A stretch of 64,000 bases of DNA. Source: Sulfurimonas sp. RIFOXYB12_FULL_35_9. Its GTDB lineage: Bacteria > Campylobacterota > Campylobacteria > Campylobacterales > Sulfurimonadaceae. The position numbers and the translations under genes were made by a program. The stretch covers positions 1-64,000 of the forward strand of contig MICC01000090.1 of assembly GCA_001829715.1 (NCBI GenBank). Reading direction: 5' to 3'. The notes below the pieces were generated by a model. The model worked only from the letters and a program-made list of their open reading frames with translations. It had not been told where the DNA came from and made no database searches. Positions 44,031 through 53,956 of this stretch are shown here, piece after piece. How positions within the stretch are numbered: the first letter of the stretch is position 1; each line of letters begins with the position of its first letter.

Positions 44031-45278
44031 ATGGCAGAGAGAATATTAATAGTTGAAGATAACAAAACGCTAGCAAAATTAATAGCAAAAAAAATAGGTG
44101 CTGAACTTGATTTTGAAGTTGACATGGCACATAGCTTATCCGAAACCAAGTTGTTTTTAAGCAGATACAGCTACTTTTTAACACTTTTAGATATTAATCT
44201 TCCTGATGCTCCAAACGGTGAAGTTGTAGACTATGTTATAGAGAAAAAAAACCATGTAATTGTTTTGAGCGGAAATATTGACAAAGAGTTTAGAGCTAAA
44301 GTACTTAAGAAAAACATTATAGATTATGTAAATAAAAGCGGCATCAATGATGTAAATTATATAATTCAAATGATAAAAAGAGTTCAAAAAAATCAAAATC
44401 ATAAAATTTTGGTGGTAGATGACTCACTTGTATTTAGAAAACAGATGCAAAGTATGCTTGAGAATATGTTTTTTAAAGTTATAACAGTTGCTCATGGCGA
44501 AGAGGCATTAGGCATGCTTAATGCAAATCCTGATATAAGTCTGGTATTAACCGACTATCATATGCCTGTTTTAAATGGGCTTGAGCTAACTTATGAAATC
44601 AGAAAAAATTTCACTAAAAATGATTTGGCGATTATAGTAGTCTCTAGCGACAATGATGAAGAGACAACAGCACTTTTTCTAAAAAACGGTGCAAACGACT
44701 ACATTAAAAAGCCTTTTTCTAAAGAGGAGTTCTCATGCCGCATCAATAACTCCATTGAAGCACTGGAAAACATACATGCTGTAACAAATCATGCAAGCCG
44801 TGACTTTTTAACCGGACTCTATAATAGAAGATACTTTTTTAGCAATATGCCTGCTTATTTTGAAAAGGCGATGAATGAGAATGAATACTTTGCGATTGCT
44901 ATGATAAATATTGACCATTTTAAAAAAATCAACGATACTTATGGACATGACTCAGGAGACAAAATAATAAATACTTTAGCCGATATTCTAAGAGCAAATA
45001 CAAATCAAGATGATATGGTTTCAAGATTTGGCGGAGAGGAGTTTTGTGTTGTCGTAAAAAACACATCAAAAAACAGTGCATTGGAAATATTTGAAAAATT
45101 AAGAGAAATGGCACAAAATTCAACCACTCTCTCAGATAAGGGAGAAGCAATAAAATTCACCGTTTCTATCGGCGTCGCAATAAACCACGAAGATACTCTT
45201 GAAGAAAGTGTAAGTCAAGCCGACATGATGCTATATAACGCAAAACAAAACGGAAGAAATCAAGTAGTACATAACTAG
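44031..45278 (+). CDS. Diguanylate cyclase with two receiver domains (PleD-like)
   Basis: A 415-residue response regulator: REC1 (1-118) with phospho-acceptor D54 in LLDINLPDAP, REC2 (123-245) with D175 in LTDYHMPVLNG, and a GGDEF domain (about 253-415) with active-site GGEEF at 334-338. The inhibitory I-site RxxD normally upstream of GGEEF is NQDD here, so product inhibition is probably lost. It should make cyclic di-GMP on phosphorylation, controlling surface life or motility. No kinase is adjacent. It overlaps the convergent VWA gene by 4 bp. Confidence 0.92.
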   Translation: MAERILIVEDNKTLAKLIAKKIGAELDFEVDMAHSLSETKLFLSRYSYFLTLLDINLPDAPNGEVVDYVIEKKNHVIVLSGNIDKEFRAKVLKKNIIDYVNKSGINDVNYIIQMIKRVQKNQNHKILVVDDSLVFRKQMQSMLENMFFKVITVAHGEEALGMLNANPDISLVLTDYHMPVLNGLELTYEIRKNFTKNDLAIIVVSSDNDEETTALFLKNGANDYIKKPFSKEEFSCRINNSIEALENIHAVTNHASRDFLTGLYNRRYFFSNMPAYFEKAMNENEYFAIAMINIDHFKKINDTYGHDSGDKIINTLADILRANTNQDDMVSRFGGEEFCVVVKNTSKNSALEIFEKLREMAQNSTTLSDKGEAIKFTVSIGVAINHEDTLEESVSQADMMLYNAKQNGRNQVVHN

Positions 45279-46432
45279 TCTCTCAGAATTATAAGATCTC
45301 CAAAAGGAACTTCTCTCTCTTTTGGAGATACCCATTTCACGGCATAAGTCGGTTCATCTTTTGGAAAAATCCCCTCTAAATCACTAAAGTATAGAAGAAG
45401 TTTTACATCTTCAAGCGAATGTTTTACAAACTCAAAAACAGGTCGAAAATCGGTTGCTCCTCCGCCTTGGAATGCAACTTCTAAAATATCTCCGCTATAA
45501 AAAGTTTTATGTTCTTGAATCATATCATCACAAACCAGCAGCTCAATCTGATAATTTTGCAGCGTATTTGTAAGAGAGTTCAACTCGCTTACAAATTCAC
45601 CTAAAAGTTTTTCATCAACTGAACCTGAACTGTCTATAGCTATGACAAACTTAAATCTTTGGCTGATACATGAGGGGAGATAAATTCCGGCATGAAGGAA
45701 TTTTTTACTTGGAGGAAGAAGCGTATAGTCATCTTTATGAAATCTATCCAGTGTGGCTTTTAGCTCATCTCTCCAGTTGATTTTGCAATCACTCTTTTTT
45801 ATGTTAAAAAATCTATCTATTGAAGTCGGCACTTCACCGTTTTTAAGCTCAGTGTCTAATAGAGCCTTTGCAAACTCTTCAAAAAGCTGTTCACTCAGCT
45901 CTTCATCATCATTGATACTTTCATTTTTATTATTATCTTGCTGTACGTCATCTAAAGTGTCTGCCTCATACTCTAGCTCATTTTGTAAAATATCAGCTTT
46001 CAACTCTTCATAAATCTCTTCGGCATAAAGTCCGCTAAATCTTTTTGAGTAGTGTGCTTCTATCGGGCAGTCCAACCCATTTTGCACCAGCATGTCATTG
46101 ACGGCATAGTCCGTTGCTAACTGCCAGAGCCAGCCGCTTCTGCCGTTTTTTCTTCTCTCATGTGAGAGTGAAGCATGCATTGCACCGTTTGCAAAGACAA
46201 ATTCCATCTGAGCAAGTTCGAGCTTTTCTAAAAAATCGCTGTTATATTCAAGCTTAATACCGTTGCTTTTAAAACTTTGTATATCACTGTTTTGCACAAG
46301 TTCAAGCTTTGAAGCCATCATGCCAAAGAGCGGATATTGAACTAAAAGTTTAGCTTTTGCCTGCGAAATTTTACTTTGAAGACTCGACAAGTATCTCAAC
46401 TCTTTTTGCCAGTTGATGCGGAAGCAGTCCAA
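45275..46432 (-). CDS. VWA-like (DUF2201) protein
   Basis: A 385-residue protein of the DUF2201/COG3864 type: an N-terminal helical region and a C-terminal von Willebrand A domain with the metal-ion motif DSSGS (in IAIDSSGSVDEK) and GGGATDFRP. An acidic insert lies at about 150-200. Homologues usually act with a MoxR AAA ATPase, but none is adjacent. The longest reading starts at ATG 46432, inside dxs, a 62-bp overlap; TTG 46390 is an alternative with a 20-bp overlap. Start therefore uncertain. Confidence 0.78.
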   Translation of the reverse strand: MDCFRINWQKELRYLSSLQSKISQAKAKLLVQYPLFGMMASKLELVQNSDIQSFKSNGIKLEYNSDFLEKLELAQMEFVFANGAMHASLSHERRKNGRSGWLWQLATDYAVNDMLVQNGLDCPIEAHYSKRFSGLYAEEIYEELKADILQNELEYEADTLDDVQQDNNKNESINDDEELSEQLFEEFAKALLDTELKNGEVPTSIDRFFNIKKSDCKINWRDELKATLDRFHKDDYTLLPPSKKFLHAGIYLPSCISQRFKFVIAIDSSGSVDEKLLGEFVSELNSLTNTLQNYQIELLVCDDMIQEHKTFYSGDILEVAFQGGGATDFRPVFEFVKHSLEDVKLLLYFSDLEGIFPKDEPTYAVKWVSPKEREVPFGDLIILRD

Positions 46433-48203
46433 GTGACTCTTCTACCAACTTGGTGTTTCCGTGTGTTATAAAGCTATCCTCATATTCGAAACTCTCTACG
46501 CTTACATGTAGGATTTTTTCTTTTGCTAAAAACTCTAAAATAGCTGAGCCGACTCCGCCCATTTTGGCACTGTCGCTAAAGACAAACCATTTTTTATGTT
46601 TTTTTGAGAGTTCAAGAAGCATCTTCTCATCAAGAGGTTTTACAAACCTTAAATCTAATATGCTAACTTCCATCTCTAAAAACTCTGCGCTCTGGTATGC
46701 ACGTCCGACTCCGTTTCCATAACCTATAAACAAAATATCACTTGCATTTGAACGAAGCAGTTGAGACTTTGCAAATGCAAAAGGAAGCGACTCCGGTAAG
46801 TTACTCTCCATAAAAGAGCCTCTTGGATATCGTAAAGAACATGGGTGTTCATACTGTGCCGCAAACGCCATTGCCTGATGAAAAGATTTTTCGTCTCTTG
46901 GAGCAAAAAGAGTCATGTTCGGAACAGCTCTTAAAAAACTGATATCAAAAACTCCTTGATGCGTCTCACCGTCTTCTCCGACTATTCCGGCACGATCAAG
47001 TGCAAAAACAACCGGCAAATCCATCAAACAAGTATCATGTATTATCTGATCATATCCGCGTTGCAAAAATGTAGAGTAGATGGTACAAAACGGCTTAAAG
47101 CCCTCTTTTGCCAAAGCTGACATAGAAGTAACCGCATGCTGCTCTGCGATTGCCACATCCCAAAATCTATCAGGGAATAGTTCCATAAGTTCGCTTAGTC
47201 CTGTGCCGCTTGGCATAGCTGCCGTTGCACCGACTATTTTTTTATCATGTTTTGCAAGATGAAGCAGAGCTTCGGAGTAGATCTGAGTAGCACTTTTAGA
47301 AGAGCTTTTTTTAGCTGAATTTCCGCTGTCTAAATCAAAAGGACCTACGCCGTGCCACTTCTCCTCTTTACCCTCGGCTATCTGATATCCTTTGCCTTTT
47401 AGTGTCTGTACATGAACTATTACGGGCTTTTTAAGTTCTTTTGCTTTTTGCAGAATTTCTATAAGAGACGATAAATTATGACCATCCACCGGTCCTATAT
47501 AATTAATCCCCATTTCTTCAAAAAGAATCCCTGGGGTAATCAATTTTAAAGACTCTTCCATTCTTTTTGCAATGTAGTGTGCGCTCTCCCCAAAATTATC
47601 TACAAAATTCTCGGTATGTCTCTTAAAAGATTGGTAAAACGGAGATGCCATCGCTGAGCTTAACATTCTGCTTATAGCGCCTATCGGTTTTGCTATACTC
47701 ATCTCGTTATCATTGAGTATGATAACCATCGGATATTTTCTATCACCCAACTCGTTTAAGGCTTCATACACCATACCTGCCGTCATAGAGCCATCACCAA
47801 TCATGACTACTGGGACTCTTGAATCCTGTTCTCCTTTTAGTGCTATAGCTTTGGCGGCACCTACACCTAAAGAGATAGATGTTGAGCTATGCCCTGCTAC
47901 AAAATAGTCATGTTCGCTCTCGTTTGGTTTTGTATATCCGGATATACCGTTAAATTGTCTTAGCGTGTCAAATGCATCCCATCTTCCAGTTAAAAGCTTA
48001 TGAGCGTATGATTGGTGAGATACATCAAAAATAAAGGGATCTTTTTTGGAATCAAATACTTCATGCATAGCAACTATAATCTCTGTAGCTCCGAGCGTAG
48101 AACTCAAATGTCCGCCGTTTTTACTAACGACTCTTAATATCTCTTCTCTTATTTTTGCACAGAGATTTTCTAACTCTTTAATTGAACTTTTTTTTATATT
48201 CAT
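46371..48203 (-). CDS. dxs: 1-deoxy-D-xylulose-5-phosphate synthase
   Basis: A 610-residue thiamine-diphosphate enzyme that begins the MEP isoprenoid pathway by condensing pyruvate and glyceraldehyde 3-phosphate. Motifs: GHLSSTLGATEI, GDGSMTAGMVYEALNELG-like ThDP site (about 137-154), and the transketolase-like DRAGIVGEDGETHQGVFD segment (about 403-420). It follows fliH by 9 bp, the order seen in Campylobacter. Confidence 0.96.
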   Translation of the reverse strand: MNIKKSSIKELENLCAKIREEILRVVSKNGGHLSSTLGATEIIVAMHEVFDSKKDPFIFDVSHQSYAHKLLTGRWDAFDTLRQFNGISGYTKPNESEHDYFVAGHSSTSISLGVGAAKAIALKGEQDSRVPVVMIGDGSMTAGMVYEALNELGDRKYPMVIILNDNEMSIAKPIGAISRMLSSAMASPFYQSFKRHTENFVDNFGESAHYIAKRMEESLKLITPGILFEEMGINYIGPVDGHNLSSLIEILQKAKELKKPVIVHVQTLKGKGYQIAEGKEEKWHGVGPFDLDSGNSAKKSSSKSATQIYSEALLHLAKHDKKIVGATAAMPSGTGLSELMELFPDRFWDVAIAEQHAVTSMSALAKEGFKPFCTIYSTFLQRGYDQIIHDTCLMDLPVVFALDRAGIVGEDGETHQGVFDISFLRAVPNMTLFAPRDEKSFHQAMAFAAQYEHPCSLRYPRGSFMESNLPESLPFAFAKSQLLRSNASDILFIGYGNGVGRAYQSAEFLEMEVSILDLRFVKPLDEKMLLELSKKHKKWFVFSDSAKMGGVGSAILEFLAKEKILHVSVESFEYEDSFITHGNTKLVEESLGLLPHQLAKRVEILVESSK

Positions 48204-48212
48204 TATCTTTTT

Positions 48213-49001
48213 TTACTCACTTAATGCCACTCGCTTTACCCTCTCAAATCTCTTTGCTATTTGTGCATCAATATTGCCTGCATCGCTGATAGCTATAACA
48301 CCGCCAAGACTAACCGCACTGTCCGACATAACTTCTACATGAGCAAGAGAGCCTGTTGCTTGCGAAATAGCTCCATGATCTGCCGGATTGACTTTTAAAA
48401 TTATTTTTGAAGAACTTTGCAACTCTTTAATAAGTTCTCCGGATAAAGTTATAGCAACTTTGCTTGAATTTTCACTCAGCTCAACCTTGATTACCTCTTT
48501 AGAAATATCCAAAGCTGCACCTATTAACTCTTTTTTTATCTCTTCCAATGCTGATTCAAACTCTTTTGCACTGCTTTCCAGCTTTACGATAGACGATGCA
48601 TACAAAGAGAGAGCATTTACCATATTTTTATCTTCTTCTTTAAGAGCGAGTGCTTTGCCTGCTTCTAAACCTGCAGCATAAGACTCATCTTTAACTTTTT
48701 TAAGCTCTGCTTTGTGTTCATCACTCATACTCTCCAGTTTCATCTGAAGCTTTATGAAATTTGATGACATCTCATCTGTTTTATTGAGAAGAGACTCAAT
48801 TAATGAGTCTTTAGAGCTTTGGCTAATCCCGCTAGTATCAACTTCACGTTCGACTTTCTTCTCTTCTTTAGAGGCAGGATTGCTAGATAAAAAGGTTTTC
48901 TCTGCCTCTTCCTGAGATTCTGAGCCTAAGGACAACACCTTAAAATTATACCTATCGACATTGTGCTTTTGAATCTTTTCACTTGTAATTATACTTGGCA
49001 A
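48213..49001 (-). CDS. fliH: Flagellar assembly protein FliH
   Basis: A 262-residue regulator of the flagellar export ATPase FliI. A variable N-terminus, a long coiled coil (about 60-150, many E/K/A heptads) and a C-terminal domain resembling V-ATPase subunit E (ELIGAALDISKEVIKVEL; VEVMSDSAVSLGGVIAISDAGNID) fit FliH. It lies 1 bp after fliG in the fliF-fliG-fliH order, which supports the call strongly. The FliI gene is not in the window. Confidence 0.88.
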   Translation of the reverse strand: MPSIITSEKIQKHNVDRYNFKVLSLGSESQEEAEKTFLSSNPASKEEKKVEREVDTSGISQSSKDSLIESLLNKTDEMSSNFIKLQMKLESMSDEHKAELKKVKDESYAAGLEAGKALALKEEDKNMVNALSLYASSIVKLESSAKEFESALEEIKKELIGAALDISKEVIKVELSENSSKVAITLSGELIKELQSSSKIILKVNPADHGAISQATGSLAHVEVMSDSAVSLGGVIAISDAGNIDAQIAKRFERVKRVALSE

Positions 49002-49002
49002 A

Positions 49003-50031
49003 TTATTCCACCATCTCTTCCGAAGAGCTTCCTAATTGAATTGTTCCTGCCTCTGCAAGACCGTTTACAACCTCGACGATTCTTCTTTGAGCACCCTCGA
49101 CTTCTTTCATTTTTACGGCACCCATAAACTGCATCTCTTCTTCAAATGCCTCTCTTGCTCTCTCACTCATAGCACTAAAGAACTTCTGTCTAAGATCCTC
49201 AGGAGCACTTTTCAGCCCAAGCATCAAATCCTGTTTTTCTACAGATTTAAGAATTTCATTAATTGCACCCTTGTCAAGTTTTGCAATATCTTCAAATGTA
49301 AACATCATCTCTTTGATAAGATTTGACATCTCTTCATCCCGCTCTTCAATCTTAGCAAGTGTCTCTTTAGAAGCTTTTGCTCCAAGTCGATTGAAGATAT
49401 CTGCAACAGCACGAGGACCGCCGACTTCAACCTTGTAAGAAGCAAGAGATTCAAGTTTTGACTCTAAAACTGCAGAAACTCTTTTAATTACCGAAGGAGA
49501 TATGTCTCCAAGTTTTGCCATTCTCATAGAAACTTCACTTCTAAGATCATCAGGAAAGTACTGAAGCGTATCAGCCGCTTCTGTAGCATCCATGTGAGCT
49601 AAAATCAGTGCTATCGTTTGAGGATGCTCGTTAATTATAAAGTCTGAGAGTTGTTGAGGCTTGATTTTTGAGAGATACGCAAAATTTTGGCTCTCTTGCA
49701 TACTTCTTGAGAGCTTTTCTAAAACTTTTTTTGCTTCCTCAGGACCAAGTGTTCTATAAAGCAGTTCTCTTGCATACTCCATACCGCCTGATGTTATGAA
49801 CTGACCTGATTGTAGAATTGCATAAAACTCTTCAAGCACTGCAGTTGCAACAGCTTTTTCTACACTTTTATTCATAGCGATATATTTTGAAACATCAGTT
49901 ATGGCATCTACAGTCATATTTGTAAATATAGCAGCTGTCGCATCTTCGCCCATCTGCAATAGTAAAATTGCAACCTTCTCTCCCATCCCCATTTCATCAA
50001 ATCTTGCTTGTTGCGATGCACTTAAATTCAC
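49003..50031 (-). CDS. fliG: Flagellar motor switch protein FliG
   Basis: A 342-residue rotor protein that couples the stator to torque. It has N-terminal (EKVAILLLQMGEDATAAIF), middle (NEHPQTIALILAHMD, the EHPQ motif) and C-terminal domains (MFTFEDIAKLDKGAINEILK, with the charged torque helix following). It sits between fliF and fliH. Confidence 0.96.
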   Translation of the reverse strand: MNLSASQQARFDEMGMGEKVAILLLQMGEDATAAIFTNMTVDAITDVSKYIAMNKSVEKAVATAVLEEFYAILQSGQFITSGGMEYARELLYRTLGPEEAKKVLEKLSRSMQESQNFAYLSKIKPQQLSDFIINEHPQTIALILAHMDATEAADTLQYFPDDLRSEVSMRMAKLGDISPSVIKRVSAVLESKLESLASYKVEVGGPRAVADIFNRLGAKASKETLAKIEERDEEMSNLIKEMMFTFEDIAKLDKGAINEILKSVEKQDLMLGLKSAPEDLRQKFFSAMSERAREAFEEEMQFMGAVKMKEVEGAQRRIVEVVNGLAEAGTIQLGSSSEEMVE

Positions 50032-50046
50032 TTGTTTTTCCCCCTT

Positions 50047-51762
50047 TTACCTATTAGAAGAAGATGAAGAAGCAGTATCGGAATCTTCCGCCACTAACGC
50101 CTGCAGAACTAGAGCAACTGCTTCAGGCGACTCTTCTATCATAGCCCGTACTTTTTCAAGAAGAACATCGTACTTAAGTTCATCTTCACTAAAGTTTTCA
50201 CCGACACCTAGTTGCTCTTCGACTTTTTTACGCATTAATTGAACTTTTTCAACCAAATCTTCAGCATCATCAGTTCCTATGTCTAAAACAGGTCTATTAA
50301 ACTCATCCTCTTCTTTTGAAACCTCAAGCATTCTCTCTGCGAACGGAGAGATAACCTTCTTGTAAACAATAAGAAGAAGAAGAAGCACAAAAATATATTT
50401 AAAGAGTCCAGAAAACGGCTCCAAATAGAGTTTAGAAAATTCAACTGCCTGATTTACTCTCTCCTCAGCCGTATTAACCTCAACAGTTTTAAATTGTAAA
50501 TTTTTGACGCTTAACTGATCGCCTCTTTCTTCGCTAATGCCAATTGAGCGGCTAACCAAAGCAGACAGAGCCTCTAAATCACTCTCTGATAGAGGCTGAT
50601 ACTCTAATTCACTTGTTGCCTTTCCTTCAGCATCAGTTTTATACTTATACTTTCCGTCTACAACAACGGCAGCCGTAACTCTTTTGATGCGTGCGAACTC
50701 GCTTTTTACCGTTGAGACTGTTTTACCGATTTCATAGTTAGTTGTACCTGTGTTTTTTTCATACTTTTCACTTGTCTGGTTGTTAGACAGCCCTTCAACC
50801 GGTCCTATATTGCTTACAGTACCGGGAACTCCACCTACTTCGTTAGGACTCTTGCCTTCCCTTTTCTCTTCGCTAACCTGCTCACTTCTAATTACATTCT
50901 CGGGATCATATTTCTCGGAGGTAGAGTTTTGAATGGAAAAATCATACTCAATTGTAACTTGAGCAACAACTTTTTGTCCTCCACCTACAAAAGGAGAGAC
51001 AACTTCTATAATTTTTTGCTGTTTTTTCTTCTCTTCTTTTGTTTTAAAATTTTGCTGAACAGATGATAACTCACTCATTTGAGCCATCTCATTCTCATCA
51101 CCCAATGTTTCGCCGTCACTGTCAATCAACATAACATTTGCCGGCGTCAAGTTCGGTACGGCAGCAGATACAAGGTTTTTTATCCCTCGAATCTGCTTGG
51201 TACTGAGCTTTCCACCCTCAACCAATTTAAGCATAACAGAGGCTGTAGGAGCAGTCTGTTTTTCAACAAAAAGTGAATCTTTAGGCAGTGCTAAACTAAC
51301 ATTGGCACTCTCTATGGGAGCAAGTGCATCGATTGTGCGAGAAAGTTCACCTTCTAGCGCACGAAGATACTTTACATTTTGGTCAAAACTTGTAGCACCG
51401 AACTGTTGGCTGTCAAAAAGCTCAAAACCAACACCGCTATTCTTTGGAATTCCCATTGAAGCTACGGCAATACGTTCTTTATATACTACATTTTTAGGAA
51501 CTTTAATAACATTATTGTCAAGTATTTCATAAGGTATATTGCCCTTTTCTAAGTACTCTACTACTTTTGCGGCATCCTCCGAGGTTAAAGAGTCAAAAAG
51601 CACTTCCATCTTGTTATTTGCTTCTTTTTTTGTGGTATAAACAACCATAAAAATTAAAAATGATACAATACCGACAATAGCAGCAGCAATTATAAACTTC
51701 TGCTGTTTAGTCAGCTTGTCATAGAAAATAACTAATTGCGAAAAAAGTACTTTAAAATCCAT
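50047..51762 (-). CDS. fliF: Flagellar MS-ring protein FliF
   Basis: A 571-residue inner-membrane ring protein with helices at about 25-45 and 445-465 and a long periplasmic region of ring-building motifs (LEGELSRTIDALAPIESANVSLA-like, then SAAVPNLTPANVMLIDSDG). The cytoplasmic C-terminal tail (DEDSDT-rich) binds FliG, whose gene follows by 15 bp. It is the first flagellar gene of the block. Confidence 0.96.
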   Translation of the reverse strand: MDFKVLFSQLVIFYDKLTKQQKFIIAAAIVGIVSFLIFMVVYTTKKEANNKMEVLFDSLTSEDAAKVVEYLEKGNIPYEILDNNVIKVPKNVVYKERIAVASMGIPKNSGVGFELFDSQQFGATSFDQNVKYLRALEGELSRTIDALAPIESANVSLALPKDSLFVEKQTAPTASVMLKLVEGGKLSTKQIRGIKNLVSAAVPNLTPANVMLIDSDGETLGDENEMAQMSELSSVQQNFKTKEEKKKQQKIIEVVSPFVGGGQKVVAQVTIEYDFSIQNSTSEKYDPENVIRSEQVSEEKREGKSPNEVGGVPGTVSNIGPVEGLSNNQTSEKYEKNTGTTNYEIGKTVSTVKSEFARIKRVTAAVVVDGKYKYKTDAEGKATSELEYQPLSESDLEALSALVSRSIGISEERGDQLSVKNLQFKTVEVNTAEERVNQAVEFSKLYLEPFSGLFKYIFVLLLLLIVYKKVISPFAERMLEVSKEEDEFNRPVLDIGTDDAEDLVEKVQLMRKKVEEQLGVGENFSEDELKYDVLLEKVRAMIEESPEAVALVLQALVAEDSDTASSSSSNR

Positions 51763-51780
51763 TAACTTCCCATTTTTAAA

Positions 51781-52875
51781 CTATAAGAATTGTATTACTA
51801 AGCCAAAAAAACGACTGTTTTGTTCTTCTGTACCCACTGTTACTCGAATTGCATTCATATTATAACTGCTTAAATCTCTAACTATCATACCCTTTTGAAG
51901 TAATAAGTTTGATATCTTTGATGAGTTTTGGTTTGGATTTAAACATAACGTAACAAAATTTGTATAACTGTTTATTATATCAATTTTTTGTTCTTTTGCA
52001 AACTCTTCATATCTTTTCATCTGTTGTAAATTAAGCGTTACACTTTTTTTCACAAAATCTTCATCTTCCAAAGCGACGCTTGCAGCTTCAAGAGAGAGCG
52101 TCGTAATATTAAATGGCGGTCTGAGTTTATAAAGTTCTTTTATTATCTTCGCATTTGCCACACCGTATCCTACTCTCATTCCGCCAAGACCATAAGCCTT
52201 AGAGAAAGTTCCCAGATAAATCACATTGTCAAACTGCTCTATCAACTCTTTGACGACTATCTCTTTTTTGGCATCTTTTGCAATTGCATACTCCATGTAA
52301 GCACCGTCAATTACAACTAAAGTATCACTGTCTATCTTCTTCAAAAACTCAAATATTTTCTGTGCATCCAAAGCATCCCCAGTCGGATTATTCGGGGTAC
52401 ATATAAATATGATTTCTGGCTTTTCTTGCCTATAAAGCTCATAAAATTCATCCATATCATGCTCTTGTGAAGCAGTTCTTATAACCTCTGCTCCTACATG
52501 TTTTGCATATATCTCATACATAGCAAATGTTATGCTGTTCATCAAAATTTTTGAACCATGGGTTGCTTTTGCATGAATCAAAAACTCTATAACCTGATCA
52601 CTTCCGGATCCGATTATAATATTCTCATTTGCAACACCCATTTTTACGCTTAGTGCATTTTTTAGCTTTATCATAGAGTCATCAGGGTAGAGTGCCATTT
52701 TGGATAGAATAGCTCCAACTGCCTCTACTACCTTAGGTGAACATCCGCTGGGGTTCTCGTTTGATGCCAGCTTTACGATATCTTTTGGATCTATGCCAAA
52801 CTCTCTTACAACAAGTTCTATCGGCTTTCCTGCTTCATATGTTTTAATATTTTCTAAATTTTTATTGAACTTCAA
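51781..52875 (-). CDS. hisC: Histidinol-phosphate aminotransferase
   Basis: A 364-residue PLP-dependent class II aminotransferase of histidine biosynthesis. Motifs: [15 protein letters not shown] (substrate-binding), [11 protein letters not shown], and [19 protein letters not shown] with the PLP lysine. It overlaps pheA by 14 bp and precedes fliF, as in Campylobacter. It could also serve aromatic amino acids, consistent with its coupling to pheA. Confidence 0.93.
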   Translation of the reverse strand: MKFNKNLENIKTYEAGKPIELVVREFGIDPKDIVKLASNENPSGCSPKVVEAVGAILSKMALYPDDSMIKLKNALSVKMGVANENIIIGSGSDQVIEFLIHAKATHGSKILMNSITFAMYEIYAKHVGAEVIRTASQEHDMDEFYELYRQEKPEIIFICTPNNPTGDALDAQKIFEFLKKIDSDTLVVIDGAYMEYAIAKDAKKEIVVKELIEQFDNVIYLGTFSKAYGLGGMRVGYGVANAKIIKELYKLRPPFNITTLSLEAASVALEDEDFVKKSVTLNLQQMKRYEEFAKEQKIDIINSYTNFVTLCLNPNQNSSKISNLLLQKGMIVRDLSSYNMNAIRVTVGTEEQNSRFFGLVIQFL

Positions 52876-53956
52876 TGTTTTGTCCTTTTATGTAACTTCC
52901 TAGCCAAGTTACTTCTCCTTTATGTTTTTGTAACACTTTTTGAAACTTCTCATCATCAATATGACCGTAAAAATCTATAAAAAACCAGTAATCAAAACCG
53001 CCTTTATCTTTAGATGGACGAGACTCTATTTTTGAGAGATTTATATTTTGATCGTCAAAATCCTGTAGAAAATGAACAAGAGATCCGGCTTTTACAGAGT
53101 CTTTGAGTCTAACTAAAATAGAAGTTTTGTCATCTTGGCTTTTTTCGTTTTTAAAGTCGCTAAGTATTACAAATCTTGTCTGAGATCCTATATCATCTTC
53201 TATACGATCAAACATAGTAGGTATGCCGTATAACTTTGCCGCAATATGGCTGCAAATAGCGGCTGCATTTGGATTTTCCGCTGCAAGAATTGCCGCTTTT
53301 GCCGTTGATTCAACAGGTATTTGCTCGACATTTACAAGGTCATGTTCTATTAAAAACTCCCTACACTGTCCAAATCCCTTATCTTTCGAGTAGATCTTAG
53401 TTATTTGAGAAAGCTTTGTCGCTTTAGTGGCAAAAGACATATGTATGGGCATATAAAGTTCGGCTACGATTTTTACAGAGCTTTTTGCAAGCAGATCTAA
53501 AGTTTCACTTACGATTCCGTCTCTTGAATTTTCAATCGGAACTACGCCGAATTTAGCGCGTTTTGCTTCAAGAGTTTTAAAAACGGAGTGGATAGAGCTT
53601 AGCGAAAGATAGTCACTCATAGCCCCAAAACGGCTCTCTGCCGCTTGATGAGTAAAGCTTCCCTCCGGTCCGAGATATGCTATACGTTCAGGCAGTTCCA
53701 GATTTCTTGAAACTGCAAAAATTTCTAAAAATATCGCTTCAATAGCACTTGCATTTAAAAGCCCTTTTTGCTCAATACTATTTTGCGTCAATCTTTGAAT
53801 AATAGCATTTTCCCTCTCAGGTCTGTATATTGCCCCGCCGTTCTCTTTTTTTATCTCGCCTACTCGCTTGACTATCTCCATTCTTCTGTTAAGAAGTTCC
53901 AATATCTCATCATCGATAGTATCGATAGCGACTCTGCAATCATCTAAAGTTTTCAT
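52862..53956 (-). CDS. pheA: Bifunctional chorismate mutase/prephenate dehydratase
   Basis: A 364-residue P-protein with an N-terminal AroQ chorismate mutase (about 1-85, [22 protein letters not shown]), a prephenate dehydratase domain (about 90-270, [14 protein letters not shown] and [11 protein letters not shown]) and a C-terminal ACT domain (about 280-360, ending in [19 protein letters not shown]-type) for phenylalanine feedback. It overlaps the downstream hisC by 14 bp. Confidence 0.94.
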   Translation of the reverse strand: MKTLDDCRVAIDTIDDEILELLNRRMEIVKRVGEIKKENGGAIYRPERENAIIQRLTQNSIEQKGLLNASAIEAIFLEIFAVSRNLELPERIAYLGPEGSFTHQAAESRFGAMSDYLSLSSIHSVFKTLEAKRAKFGVVPIENSRDGIVSETLDLLAKSSVKIVAELYMPIHMSFATKATKLSQITKIYSKDKGFGQCREFLIEHDLVNVEQIPVESTAKAAILAAENPNAAAICSHIAAKLYGIPTMFDRIEDDIGSQTRFVILSDFKNEKSQDDKTSILVRLKDSVKAGSLVHFLQDFDDQNINLSKIESRPSKDKGGFDYWFFIDFYGHIDDEKFQKVLQKHKGEVTWLGSYIKGQNIEVQ

